Positions 8,346 through 15,137 of a DNA stretch of 43,406 nt are shown here, piece by piece. The stretch comes from Candidatus Onthovivens merdipullorum (GTDB taxonomy: Bacteria; Bacillota_I; Bacilli_A; RFN20; CAG-826): contig JADIMY010000086.1 of assembly GCA_017694345.1 (NCBI GenBank), positions 1 to 43,406 on the forward strand, given 5' to 3'. A model generated the notes under the pieces. The model did no database searches. It worked only from the letters and a program-made list of their open reading frames with translations, and was not told the DNA's origin. The stretch's first letter is position 1, and every line of letters begins with the position of its first letter. The position numbers were made by a program, and so were the translations under genes.

Positions 8346-8749
8346 ATGTATCAATATTTTTCTTTGTAACAGTAATATTTTTAACTTTATTTAATGGATT
8401 TAATATTGGAATAAAAGGAAACTATATTAGTAGAACTTTTATTGATTTACCTGTAAGTCTTATTAAATCTTGTGTTTTAGTAAATGAAGAATCATATGAT
8501 GAAAATTCTTCTTATTTTGATAAAAATAAGCTTGAAGAAAATGTTAAAGAATATCTTACGATAAACTTAAAAGAACATGTAGAATCATATAATTTATCGT
8601 TTTATTACTTTTATTATGATGAAAATTTGGATTTAATTTATGATTTAGGTAATTATCCAAAAAATGTGCAAATACATTTTAATGCTGATATTTATAAAAA
8701 CATCGATATTGACAAATATTTAGTATTTACAATGGAAGATTTATTTTAA
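8342..8749 (+). CDS. Pseudopilin-like or minor anchored protein
   Basis: This 135-residue protein has a hydrophobic N-terminal helix (MNVSIFFFVTVIFLTLFNGF), then a hydrophilic domain rich in Tyr, Asp and Asn. That layout is typical of TadE/F-like minor pilins or other single-pass accessory proteins, but no family signature is seen. It lacks a basic residue before the helix, so a classical prepilin cleavage site is not obvious. It sits between the secreted protein (4-base overlap) and the CpaF ATPase (13-base gap, AAGGAAGAG ribosome binding site). Confidence 0.65.
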   Translation: MNVSIFFFVTVIFLTLFNGFNIGIKGNYISRTFIDLPVSLIKSCVLVNEESYDENSSYFDKNKLEENVKEYLTINLKEHVESYNLSFYYFYYDENLDLIYDLGNYPKNVQIHFNADIYKNIDIDKYLVFTMEDLF

Positions 8750-8762
8750 AAAGGAAGAGATT

Positions 8763-9815
8763 ATGGAAAAAGAAAGACTTATTAATTTTATCGAAAATTC
8801 GTTTATTAAGGATTTATTAAATAATCCTAACATTACAGATGTATCTTATAATGGTGAAAATATCTTTTATCAAGATAATATGGTAGGTAGAGTTAAATCT
8901 AGTTTAGAAGTTACTCAAAAAGAAGTACTTGATTTTATCCGTCAAATCGCCAATTTAAGTGATAATCAATTTAGTTACACTGATCCGATTTTAGATATGT
9001 CGATTGGTCGCTATAGAATAAATGCGACACATATGGCAATTGCTAGAAAAAATAGAGCAAACGCAATTACCTTTTCAATTAGAATAGGCTATGATGAACT
9101 AAGAATTAAAGAAGATAATACTTTTATAAAAGATAAGGCAATTGATTTATTAAAATTATTTTTGAACCGAAATAAATCTATTGTTATAGGTGGTTTAACT
9201 AGTAGTGGTAAAACAGAATTTCAAAAATATTTAATCTCTAAACTTAAACCAGCTACTAGAGTAATTATTATTGATAATGTCGATGAATTAGATAGTGATT
9301 ATATTAATAAATCAATAGATTTACAAACTTGGTTAAATCTAGAAAAGTTTAAAAATATTAATTTTGATAATTTGATTAAAAATGCCCTAAGAAATAATCC
9401 TGATTATTTAATAGTAAGTGAAGCTCGAGGAGAAGAAATGCTTTCGATATTAAATAGTGCGATGAGCGGTCACCCAACGATTACAACATTACACTCTAAA
9501 GACATCTATTCAATGTATCATAGAATGACTAGATTATGTATGTTAAAAAATCAAAATCTAAAATTTAATGAAACTTTAGAAGACATTTTTGATCAATTTA
9601 AGCTTTTAATATATCTTAAAAAAGAGATTTCAAAAGATGGAAAAGTAATAAGATATGTCGATCAAATTGCGACAAATCGATTTAAAAATATAAGGCTATT
9701 ATTTAAATATCCTAATACTTATTATCAGATTCCTAACTCCATTAAATATGATTTAAATTTAAGCGATGAAGAATTTATAAGTTTTAAAACAAGATGGGAG
9801 AGTAATAATGCATAA
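8763..9815 (+). CDS. CpaF/TadA-type secretion ATPase
   Basis: This is a hexameric VirB11/PilT-superfamily ATPase that would power pilus assembly or protein secretion at the inner face of the membrane. The Walker A motif GGLTSSGKTE is at about residues 143-152, and the Walker B/Glu region NPDYLIVSEARGEE at about 212-225. The family stretch SGHPTITTLHS follows, and the CpaF-type N-domain feature GRYRINATH precedes them. At 350 residues it is shorter than most CpaF proteins because the N-terminal region is reduced. In the usual 'GEVRG' the first Gly is Ser. It overlaps the TadB-like gene by eight bases. Confidence 0.9.
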   Translation: MEKERLINFIENSFIKDLLNNPNITDVSYNGENIFYQDNMVGRVKSSLEVTQKEVLDFIRQIANLSDNQFSYTDPILDMSIGRYRINATHMAIARKNRANAITFSIRIGYDELRIKEDNTFIKDKAIDLLKLFLNRNKSIVIGGLTSSGKTEFQKYLISKLKPATRVIIIDNVDELDSDYINKSIDLQTWLNLEKFKNINFDNLIKNALRNNPDYLIVSEARGEEMLSILNSAMSGHPTITTLHSKDIYSMYHRMTRLCMLKNQNLKFNETLEDIFDQFKLLIYLKKEISKDGKVIRYVDQIATNRFKNIRLLFKYPNTYYQIPNSIKYDLNLSDEEFISFKTRWESNNA

Positions 9816-10599
9816 AAGGTTATTAGTATATTTAGTAATTATTCTTTTAACATCGTTTTTATACTATTTTTCTACTAATAATCTATTACTTTCTTTAATA
9901 GTAGGTGTTATTGGAATTTTATCTTTAATACTTATAGAAAATAAAATATTTAATTATTATAAAAAAGCTAAAAAGACCCATGAATGTATTCAGTTTATGA
10001 ATAACTTTATAATTACTTTATCGATAAATAAGAGTATTTTATCAACTTATGAAATATGTTCTAAATCTTTTTCTAAAGAATTAAAACAACAAGATAAATT
10101 ATTAAGTAATCTAGATGTTGAAACAAGAATTCATTATTTATCTAAATATTTTAATAATTCTACATATGAGGTGTTTATTAAACTGTTGGATCAATATATT
10201 TATAATGGTGGTGAAATTTTAAAAATATCGCAAATCTTATTATTTGATGCACGCCAACTTGAAGAAGATATCGATAATCAATATTTACTAATTATTAAGA
10301 AAATATTTGAATTTGGTAGTTTATGGCTGATTACTTTCATTATTTTGGTAATTATAAAATTTAGTTTAAACGATTATTTTCTTAAAATTAGTAATCTTGA
10401 TTACTTTAAATATGGATTACTTGGATTCTTTGGTTTCTTTTATATAAATACTATTTTCTTTGTATATAACGCTTTTAATTTAAATTTTGTTAAAGAAGTT
10501 GTTAAAGAAAATAATAAAAAGAAAGTTACTAAAACTAAAAAAGATAAAAAGGAGAAAATCAAGAATGTTAAAATTAAAAGAAAAAATGCTTTTAACTAA
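9808..10599 (+). CDS. TadB-like type II/IV secretion platform membrane protein
   Basis: This is a polytopic platform protein of the T2SF/TadB kind. It has two N-terminal hydrophobic segments (about 5-23 and 28-45), a cytoplasmic helical domain (about 50-165) and two C-terminal segments (about 170-190 and 200-222). Identification rests on this layout and on its place between a CpaF ATPase and a second protein of similar design; primary sequence similarity is weak. The tail of about 40 residues is almost entirely Lys/Asn/Val/Thr. That tail overlaps the start of the next gene by 35 bases in another frame. Confidence 0.75.
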   Translation: MHKRLLVYLVIILLTSFLYYFSTNNLLLSLIVGVIGILSLILIENKIFNYYKKAKKTHECIQFMNNFIITLSINKSILSTYEICSKSFSKELKQQDKLLSNLDVETRIHYLSKYFNNSTYEVFIKLLDQYIYNGGEILKISQILLFDARQLEEDIDNQYLLIIKKIFEFGSLWLITFIILVIIKFSLNDYFLKISNLDYFKYGLLGFFGFFYINTIFFVYNAFNLNFVKEVVKENNKKKVTKTKKDKKEKIKNVKIKRKNAFN

Positions 10600-11227
10600 T
10601 AAAGATCCTAAAAAAGAGATTCTTAATAATGTGCTAATAAATGTCGTTATATTATTAGTTTCAATTACAACATATTTACTAACGAAAAACTTTATGTATT
10701 TTATATATTTTGGAGCAACTTTAATTTTATTTAATTTTTATTACTTTAGTCGATATGGAAGATCTTTAGGCAAAAATAATGAAGTATTAGTCGATGATTT
10801 TATTGATACATTTACTTATTTTAGAATCTATGTTTCTAATAACCGTAATGTCTACATGTCATTAAAAGAAATTAGTAATTATTCTTCTCCTTTTATAAAA
10901 GGAAAACTTAATGAACTATTAAATGATATTGATGAAGACAAATCTTTAAAACCATTTCTTAAGTTTGCAAGTTATTTTAATAACAGAAAAGTAGAAGAAG
11001 TAATGATAGCGATATATGAAATGATTGATGAAGGAAGTAACGAAAACTATATCAATCAGTTTATTCAAACCTTCATGGCTTTTAAACTTAGGGTTAATAA
11101 AAAAAGAGAAGATAAAAGAAATTCAAATATAAATTTATCAATTACTTTAAGTATTGTTGGAGTAGGTATCTTAATGATTCTAATAATGCTTGGCATTATA
11201 TCAATTTTAGGAGAAATAGTTGTATGA
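10565..11227 (+). CDS. TadC-like secretion platform membrane protein
   Basis: This is a second platform-type membrane protein: two N-terminal membrane segments (about 22-60), a cytoplasmic helical domain with the pattern SRYGRSLGKNNEVLVDDFIDTFTYFRIYVSNN, and one or two C-terminal segments ending LSIVGVGILMILIMLGIISILGEIVV. The Tad systems pair TadB and TadC in this order. The track start at 10487 is a TTG inside the Lys-rich tail of the previous gene. AAGGAG at 10549-10554 points to the ATG at 10565 (MLKLKEKMLL), giving 220 residues. The next gene starts in its last four bases. Confidence 0.72.
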   Translation: MLKLKEKMLLTNKDPKKEILNNVLINVVILLVSITTYLLTKNFMYFIYFGATLILFNFYYFSRYGRSLGKNNEVLVDDFIDTFTYFRIYVSNNRNVYMSLKEISNYSSPFIKGKLNELLNDIDEDKSLKPFLKFASYFNNRKVEEVMIAIYEMIDEGSNENYINQFIQTFMAFKLRVNKKREDKRNSNINLSITLSIVGVGILMILIMLGIISILGEIVV

Positions 11228-11589
11228 GTAATAAATTAGCATTAATTTTATGTATTCCATTTATTTTATTCGTGTTCTTGTTTGGAGTAGATCTAGTAAT
11301 GATTCAAACAGTCTATACAAATTTAGATTCAATAAGTGAAACGATATCTTATAAGATTTCACAAAACGGGATTGATTCAAATGGGAATATTGATAAAAGT
11401 ATAGAACAATATCTATACGAAACAACAGGAGCGATTATAGTTTCTAACAACAATAATAAGGCTAATTTCTTAGAAGGTGACATCTTCGCCTATACGCTTT
11501 CTAAAGAATATCAACCAATATTATTGTCTAGTAAAACTATAACAATAAATATTGATCGATACGCAGTTATCGGAATTAATCATTCATAA
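11224..11589 (+). CDS. Small membrane-anchored protein of Tad-like locus
   Basis: This 121-residue protein has a hydrophobic N-terminal helix (LALILCIPFILFVFLFGVDLVMIQTVY) followed by an extracellular domain of about 90 residues. The shape fits a minor pilin of the TadE/TadF class, but there is no recognisable signature. The soluble part has an acidic, Asn/Ser-rich, predicted beta character (SKTITINIDRYAVIGINHS at the end). It starts within the last four bases of the TadC-like gene and is followed 13 bases later by the pilin gene, so it is part of the same transcript. Confidence 0.62.
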   Translation: MSNKLALILCIPFILFVFLFGVDLVMIQTVYTNLDSISETISYKISQNGIDSNGNIDKSIEQYLYETTGAIIVSNNNNKANFLEGDIFAYTLSKEYQPILLSSKTITINIDRYAVIGINHS

Positions 11590-11602
11590 GGAGGTATTAA
11601 AC

Positions 11603-11779
11603 ATGGGTGAAATTAAAGGTCAATTATTAGGAATTGTATTAGTATTATCAATCTTTGGTATTGTAGCAACAGCTTTAACTACAGCATTTACAAATGTTAG
11701 CGACGATGTTGTTACCAAAATAGAAAGTTCAACAGAAATTACACCAGCTGCTCAAAATAACGATTTACTTAGCTTCTGA
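11603..11779 (+). CDS. Flp-like major pilin candidate
   Basis: The 58-residue product reads MGEIKGQLLGIVLVLSIFGIV..., a very short N-terminus, then a hydrophobic helix of about 25 residues, then a polar tail of about 28. This is the size and build of Flp pilins. The junction KG|Q before the helix resembles a type IV or class III prepilin cleavage site; cleavage would leave 52 residues. The usual Glu at +5 is absent. The track start (11552) is inside the preceding gene; the ATG at 11603 has a perfect AAGGAGG upstream, the strongest ribosome binding site of the operon, as expected for an abundant subunit. A strong terminator follows. Confidence 0.72.
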   Translation: MGEIKGQLLGIVLVLSIFGIVATALTTAFTNVSDDVVTKIESSTEITPAAQNNDLLSF

Positions 11780-11799
11780 GCTAAATAATTAATAGATGT

Positions 11800-11832
11800 A
11801 AAAAAATTAGGTTTATGGGGCCTAATTTTTTT
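11800..11832 (+). terminator. Rho-independent terminator after the Tad-like operon
   Basis: AAAAATTAGG and CCTAATTTTT form a 10-bp stem with a nine-base loop (TTTATGGGG) and run into a T-tract. It lies 20 bases after the pilin stop. Confidence 0.85.
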
Positions 11833-11846
11833 GATTTATTTAATAT

Positions 11847-12242
11847 GAAGTAGATGAAGTAGCCACTACATTAATACGAAGCGATAAATATAATGCTTTA
11901 GGTAATAAAGAAAAAGCCGAATTGCTTAAAAAGTTATTCGATTATTATTTTGATTATGCAAAAAATATGACACTTAACTTAAACGAAGGTTCTAGATTTG
12001 TTAAAGCAATGACTTTAATTAATAATTTTGATATATCTAAATATTTATTTCTTAAAGGTGAAACAAAAGAAGAAAGCGTTAAAGAAGTTAATAAAATATT
12101 TATAACAAGAAACCAAAGATTATTTGCTTTATTTTTACTTGGGTATAATTTAACTAAAGAAAACAAACAAGTTCTATATCGATATTTAATTACTTTAGGA
12201 GTGAATAGGAATACTGTTAAAGAATGGGTTGGTATTGAATAA
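11847..12242 (+). pseudogene. C-terminal remnant of a helical, possibly phage-derived protein
   Basis: A reading frame is open from 11847 (TATGAAGTAGATGAA...) to a TAA at 12242 and encodes about 131 residues (YEVDEVATTLIRSDKYNALGNKEKAELLKKLF...GVNRNTVKEWVGIE). There is no in-frame ATG or GTG before the TTG used by the ORF track at 11922, and no ribosome binding site, so it looks like the tail of a longer gene that has lost its front. The pattern 'SDKYNALGNKEKAELLKKLFDYYFDYAK' resembles C-terminal helical parts of phage structural proteins. The location beside tRNA genes also suggests a decayed prophage. Translation from the TTG cannot be excluded. Confidence 0.5.
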
Positions 12243-12258
12243 GCACAAAAAATAGTAG

Positions 12259-12286
12259 AAGTAACTAGCGTGTTACTAGTTTTTCT
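12259..12286 (+). terminator. Weak terminator hairpin after the ORF remnant
   Basis: AACTAG-cgtgtta-CTAGTT is followed by TTT; an alternative pairing is AGTAAC-tagcgt-GTTACT. The stem is only six base pairs. Confidence 0.35.
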
Positions 12287-12348
12287 AATAATTGTTAAGA
12301 CATTTTTAAAAAGTATAAGGTTATTTTTATTTTTAAAATTTTGAAAAA

Positions 12349-12384
12349 GGCTTCCAAAAAGGCTTCCATAGGGGCTTCCAAAAA
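12349..12384 (+). repeat. Three 12-bp tandem copies of GGCTTCC motif
   Basis: GGCTTCC occurs at 12349, 12361 and 12373, exactly 12 bases apart: ggcttccaaaaa, ggcttccatagg, ggcttccaaaaa. It lies just beyond the terminator of the tRNA operon and next to the ORF remnant. Arm-type integrase binding sites of a lost element are one possible explanation. Confidence 0.7.
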
Positions 12385-12409
12385 TAAAAAAGTTCGATTT
12401 AATCGAACT
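12385..12409 (-). terminator. Terminator of the tRNA operon
   Basis: On the minus strand, AGTTCGATT-aa-ATCGAACT is followed by TTTTTTATTTTT. It lies about 12 bases after the tRNA-Arg CCA end. Confidence 0.8.
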
Positions 12410-12420
12410 AATTTGCAATT

Positions 12421-12497
12421 TGGCGCGCCTGACAGGAGTCGAACCCGTAACCTCTTGGTTCGTAGCCAAGCACTCTATCCAGTTGAGCTACAGGCGC
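12421..12497 (-). tRNA. tRNA-Arg (ACG)
   Basis: The cloverleaf is complete: acceptor GCGCCTG/CAGGCGC, D-arm TAGCTCAACTGGATAGAGT, anticodon stem-loop CTTGG-CTACGAA-CCAAG with anticodon ACG (inosine-modified in bacteria), T-arm GGGTTCGACTCC, and an encoded CCA. It is the last gene of the four-tRNA operon. A minus-strand ORF starting MATNQEVTGSTPVRR in the track is a false translation through this tRNA. Confidence 0.97.
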
Positions 12498-12542
12498 TTT
12501 AAATAAAAAAAGATACTTTAGCGTATCTTGTATATTTAAGTT

Positions 12543-12619
12543 TGGTCGGGGCGACTGGATTTGAACCAGCGGCCTTCAGTTCCCAAAACTGACGCGATAC
12601 CAAGCTACGCTACGCCCCG
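12543..12619 (-). tRNA. tRNA-Pro (TGG)
   Basis: Acceptor CGGGGCG/CGCCCCG, anticodon stem-loop TCAGT-TTTGGGA-ACTGA with anticodon TGG, T-arm CTGGTTCAAATCCAG, discriminator A and an encoded CCA. It is the third gene of the tRNA operon. Confidence 0.97.
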
Positions 12620-12622
12620 AAA

Positions 12623-12699
12623 TGGTGACCTATACGGGATTCGAACCCATGAATGCATGCGTGAAAGGCATGTGAGTTAAGCCACTTCTCCAATAGGCC
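12623..12699 (-). tRNA. tRNA-Glu (TTC)
   Basis: Acceptor GGCCTAT/ATAGGTC (one G-U pair), anticodon stem-loop CATGC-CTTTCAC-GCATG with anticodon TTC, T-arm with GGGTTCGAATCCC, discriminator A and an encoded CCA. It is separated from tRNA-Asn by two bases. Confidence 0.96.
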
Positions 12700-12701
12700 A
12701 A

Positions 12702-12776
12702 TGGCGCCAACTATAGGGCTCGAACCTACAACCGATCGGTTAACAGCCGATTGCTCTACCATTGAGCTAAGTTGGC
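12702..12776 (-). tRNA. tRNA-Asn (GTT)
   Basis: Acceptor GCCAACT/AGTTGGC, D-arm GCTCAATGGTAGAGC, anticodon stem-loop ATCGG-CTGTTAA-CCGAT with anticodon GTT, T-arm TAGGTTCGAGCCCTA, discriminator G and an encoded CCA. It is the first gene of the operon. Confidence 0.97.
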
Positions 12777-12797
12777 GTTGCGCTTGAGCGCTTAATT

Positions 12798-12826
12798 AAT
12801 ATACCAAAACCATGATAATTAATCAA
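12798..12826 (-). promoter_or_regulatory. Promoter of the tRNA operon
   Basis: On the minus strand TTGATT (12826-12821) and TATATT (12803-12798) are spaced by 17 bases, ending about 21 bases before tRNA-Asn. A small GCGCTTGAGCGC palindrome (12780-12791) lies in the short leader. Confidence 0.7.
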
Positions 12827-12838
12827 GATTTTTTTAAA

Positions 12839-13063
12839 TTATTTTAGCTTAGATTTTACAAGTCTTAATAAATCACCTAAATTTTTTAATTCTTGGGTTT
12901 CTTGAGGTTCAAATTTAATACCATAGGAATCTTCTAAGTCAAGAATAACTTCGACTACATCTAAAGAATCTAAACCTAGACTTGCTAAAGTAGCATTTTC
13001 ATCAATTTCAGCGATGTTTAATTTTTCTTTAATTTTTTCTTCTATTTCTTCATATTTAACCAT
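12839..13063 (-). CDS. acpP: Acyl carrier protein
   Basis: This small acidic carrier holds growing fatty acids on a 4'-phosphopantetheine arm attached to the Ser of the motif LGLDSLDVVEV (about residue 35). The protein is 74 residues from the ATG at 13063. The track's longer start (MLKYQKRGKF...) is rejected because the sequence ACGAGGTAAATTT sits just before the inner ATG, and 74 residues is the usual ACP length. No other fatty-acid gene is nearby. It is divergent from pyrG. Confidence 0.93.
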   Translation of the reverse strand: MVKYEEIEEKIKEKLNIAEIDENATLASLGLDSLDVVEVILDLEDSYGIKFEPQETQELKNLGDLLRLVKSKLK

Positions 13064-13224
13064 AAATTTACCTCGTTTTTGATATTTTAACATAAATTAA
13101 TTTTATAAAAAATATAATATTGCTTAATATTGATTGTGACAGTTAACAAAATATTTTTTGTGGAAATTATTTTTTACTATGATTTAGTCTTAATTTCCTT
13201 TACAATTAGTAAACAGGTGAACAT

Positions 13225-14847
13225 ATGGATAAATCAAAAATGAAGTTTATATTTGTGACTGGTGGAGTAGTTTCTAGTTTAGGAAAAGGAATTAGTGCTG
13301 CGTGTATTGGAAGATTATTGAAAAGAAGAGGTCTTCATATATTTTCTATTAAATTAGATCCATATTTAAATATTGATCCAGGAACAATGTCACCTTATCA
13401 ACATGGAGAAGTTTTTGTTACAAAAGATGGAGCAGAAACTGATTTAGATTTAGGCCATTATGAAAGAATTATTAACACTAGTTTGACTAAAGAAAGTAGT
13501 GTAACTAGCGGTAAAGTTTATCAAACCGTATTAGATAAAGAAAGAAAAGGGGAATATTTAGGAGCCACTATTCAAATTATTCCTCATATTACTAATGAAA
13601 TTAAAAAAAGATTATATGACGGATTTAACGCTAAAGGTGACACCGATGTTTGCATTGTTGAAATAGGCGGAACAGTAGGAGACATTGAATCTTTACCTTT
13701 TTTTGAAGCTATTAGGCAAATGCGTAGAGAACTTGGTTATGAAAATACTTTTTTTATGCATAATACTCTAGTCCCTTATCTAGAAACTAGTGGTGAAATA
13801 AAAACAAAACCAACTCAACATAGTGTTAAAGAACTAACTAGCTTAGGAATTCAACCTGATGCTATTTTACTTAGAAGCAAAAATTTAGTCGATAAAGCTT
13901 CTAGAAAGAAAGTCGCTTTATTTTGCAATGTCGATGATGAAGCAGTGATTAGCGTTAAAGATGTCGATATAATATACGAAGTTGCTTTAAATTTACAAAA
14001 ACAACATCTTGATGATTTAATTGTTAAACATATGAATCTAAAGTGTGAAGACACAGCTTATATGGACGATTATGTTAAACTTATTAGAAAAATTAAAAAT
14101 ATAAAAAAATCTATTAATATCGCTTTAGTTGGTAAATATGTTAAACTTCATGATGCTTATTTAAGTGTTCTTGAATCTTTAAAATATGCCGGATATGTTT
14201 ACGATCTTAATATCGATATTACATGGGTTGATAGTGAAGTTTTAGAGAGCGAAGATGCTAACGAAATTTTTAAGAATGTTGACGGAATCATTGTTCCAGG
14301 AGGATTCGGTAATCGAGGGATCGAAGGCAAAATTAAAGCAATTAAATACGCTAGAGAACACAATATTCCTTTTTTAGGTTTATGTTTAGGTATGCAATTA
14401 TCTTTAATTGAAATTGCTAGAGATGTAATTGGATATAAAGATGCTAATTCAACTGAATTTAATCCTGAAACAACTCACAAGATAATTGATTATTTGCCTA
14501 ATCAATATAAAGGAATCAAACTAGGCGGAACGATGAGACTTGGAGAATACGATTGTAAAATAATAAAGAACACCTTAGCTTATGCTTTATATAAAAAAGA
14601 AGATATTAGAGAAAGACATAGACATCGTTATGAATTTAATAGTGAGTATAAAAAAGATTTTGAAGATGTTGGAGTTGTTTTCAGTGGTTTTAATCCACAA
14701 ACTAAGTTATGTGAAATTATTGAGTATCCTAAAAATTCCTTTTTTATCGCTTGTCAATTTCACCCTGAATTTCAATCTCGACCTTTAAATCCTCATCCAT
14801 TATTTGTAGGTTTTATTGACGCAGCAAAGAAAGTAAAGTTAAATTAA
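13225..14847 (+). CDS. pyrG: CTP synthase
   Basis: PyrG makes CTP from UTP, ATP and glutamine. The synthase domain comes first (KFIFVTGGVVSSLGKGISAA, P-loop at about residue 14; SIKLDPYLNIDPGTMSPYQHGEVFV). A class I glutamine amidotransferase domain follows, with the nucleophile Cys in LGLCLGMQL (about 390) and the His/Glu pair in CQFHPEFQSRP near the end. Its 540 residues are the normal length, and it starts at an ATG behind ACAGGTGAAC. A TATGAT at 13178-13183 is a possible -10, without a clear -35. No attenuation signal of the Bacillus pyrG GGGC type is apparent. Smaller ORFs inside it are shadows. Confidence 0.98.
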   Translation: MDKSKMKFIFVTGGVVSSLGKGISAACIGRLLKRRGLHIFSIKLDPYLNIDPGTMSPYQHGEVFVTKDGAETDLDLGHYERIINTSLTKESSVTSGKVYQTVLDKERKGEYLGATIQIIPHITNEIKKRLYDGFNAKGDTDVCIVEIGGTVGDIESLPFFEAIRQMRRELGYENTFFMHNTLVPYLETSGEIKTKPTQHSVKELTSLGIQPDAILLRSKNLVDKASRKKVALFCNVDDEAVISVKDVDIIYEVALNLQKQHLDDLIVKHMNLKCEDTAYMDDYVKLIRKIKNIKKSINIALVGKYVKLHDAYLSVLESLKYAGYVYDLNIDITWVDSEVLESEDANEIFKNVDGIIVPGGFGNRGIEGKIKAIKYAREHNIPFLGLCLGMQLSLIEIARDVIGYKDANSTEFNPETTHKIIDYLPNQYKGIKLGGTMRLGEYDCKIIKNTLAYALYKKEDIRERHRHRYEFNSEYKKDFEDVGVVFSGFNPQTKLCEIIEYPKNSFFIACQFHPEFQSRPLNPHPLFVGFIDAAKKVKLN

Positions 14848-14853
14848 ATATAT

Positions 14854-14929
14854 GGGATAATAGCTCAGTTGGGAGAGCATATCGTTCGCAACGATAAGGT
14901 CGCGAGTTCGAGTCTCGTTTATTCCACCA
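14854..14929 (+). tRNA. tRNA-Ala (CGC)
   Basis: Acceptor GGGATAA/TTATTCC contains the G3-U70 pair that marks alanine tRNAs. The D-arm is GCTCAGTTGGGAGAGC; the anticodon stem-loop TATCG-TTCGCAA-CGATA has anticodon CGC; the T-arm is GCGAG-TTCGAGT-CTCGT; discriminator A and CCA are encoded. It follows pyrG by six bases and may be transcribed with it. Confidence 0.93.
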
Positions 14930-14943
14930 TTAATGTAGATTAT

Positions 14944-14974
14944 GCCTGATTCCTTAATGGAGTTCAGGCTTTTT
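14944..14974 (+). terminator. Terminator after tRNA-Ala
   Basis: GCCTGA and TCAGGC form a stem around a 14-base loop and are followed by TTTTTC. Confidence 0.75.
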
Positions 14975-15052
14975 CTTTATTTACTAATAATAAACTTAAA
15001 AATATTGCCTCATTTGTCATTCAAAAAACCTCTAAAACTCAAATATTGTGAC

Positions 15053-15096
15053 ATTGTCAAAAAATTTAATAATAAAAATAAATATTTTTTGTCAAT
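15053..15096. repeat. Imperfect 44-bp inverted repeat upstream of the 199-aa protein gene
   Basis: ATTGTCAAAAAATTTA and TAAATATTTTTTGTCAAT are near-perfect inverted copies (one mismatch, two extra bases) around ATAATAAAAA. It may be an operator or a structured leader. Confidence 0.5.
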
Positions 15097-15137
15097 AAGT
15101 CTATTTTTGATACCACTTGTAAGTAGGAGGTGAGAAA

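Noticed and set aside
7308-11779. comG-type competence pseudopilus
   Set aside because: The ATPase is CpaF-like, there are two TadB/TadC-type platform proteins, and the pilin is Flp-sized; no comGC-like pilins were found. DNA uptake is still not excluded as a function.
12349-12384. Triple GGCTTCC repeat as a CRISPR or small-protein repeat
   Set aside because: The 12-bp period with no spacers is far too short for CRISPR, and the translations look random.
11954-12469. 171-aa minus-strand ORF starting MATNQEVTGSTPVRR
   Set aside because: Its N-terminus is a translation of the tRNA-Arg gene, and the rest is antisense to the ORF remnant and the repeats.
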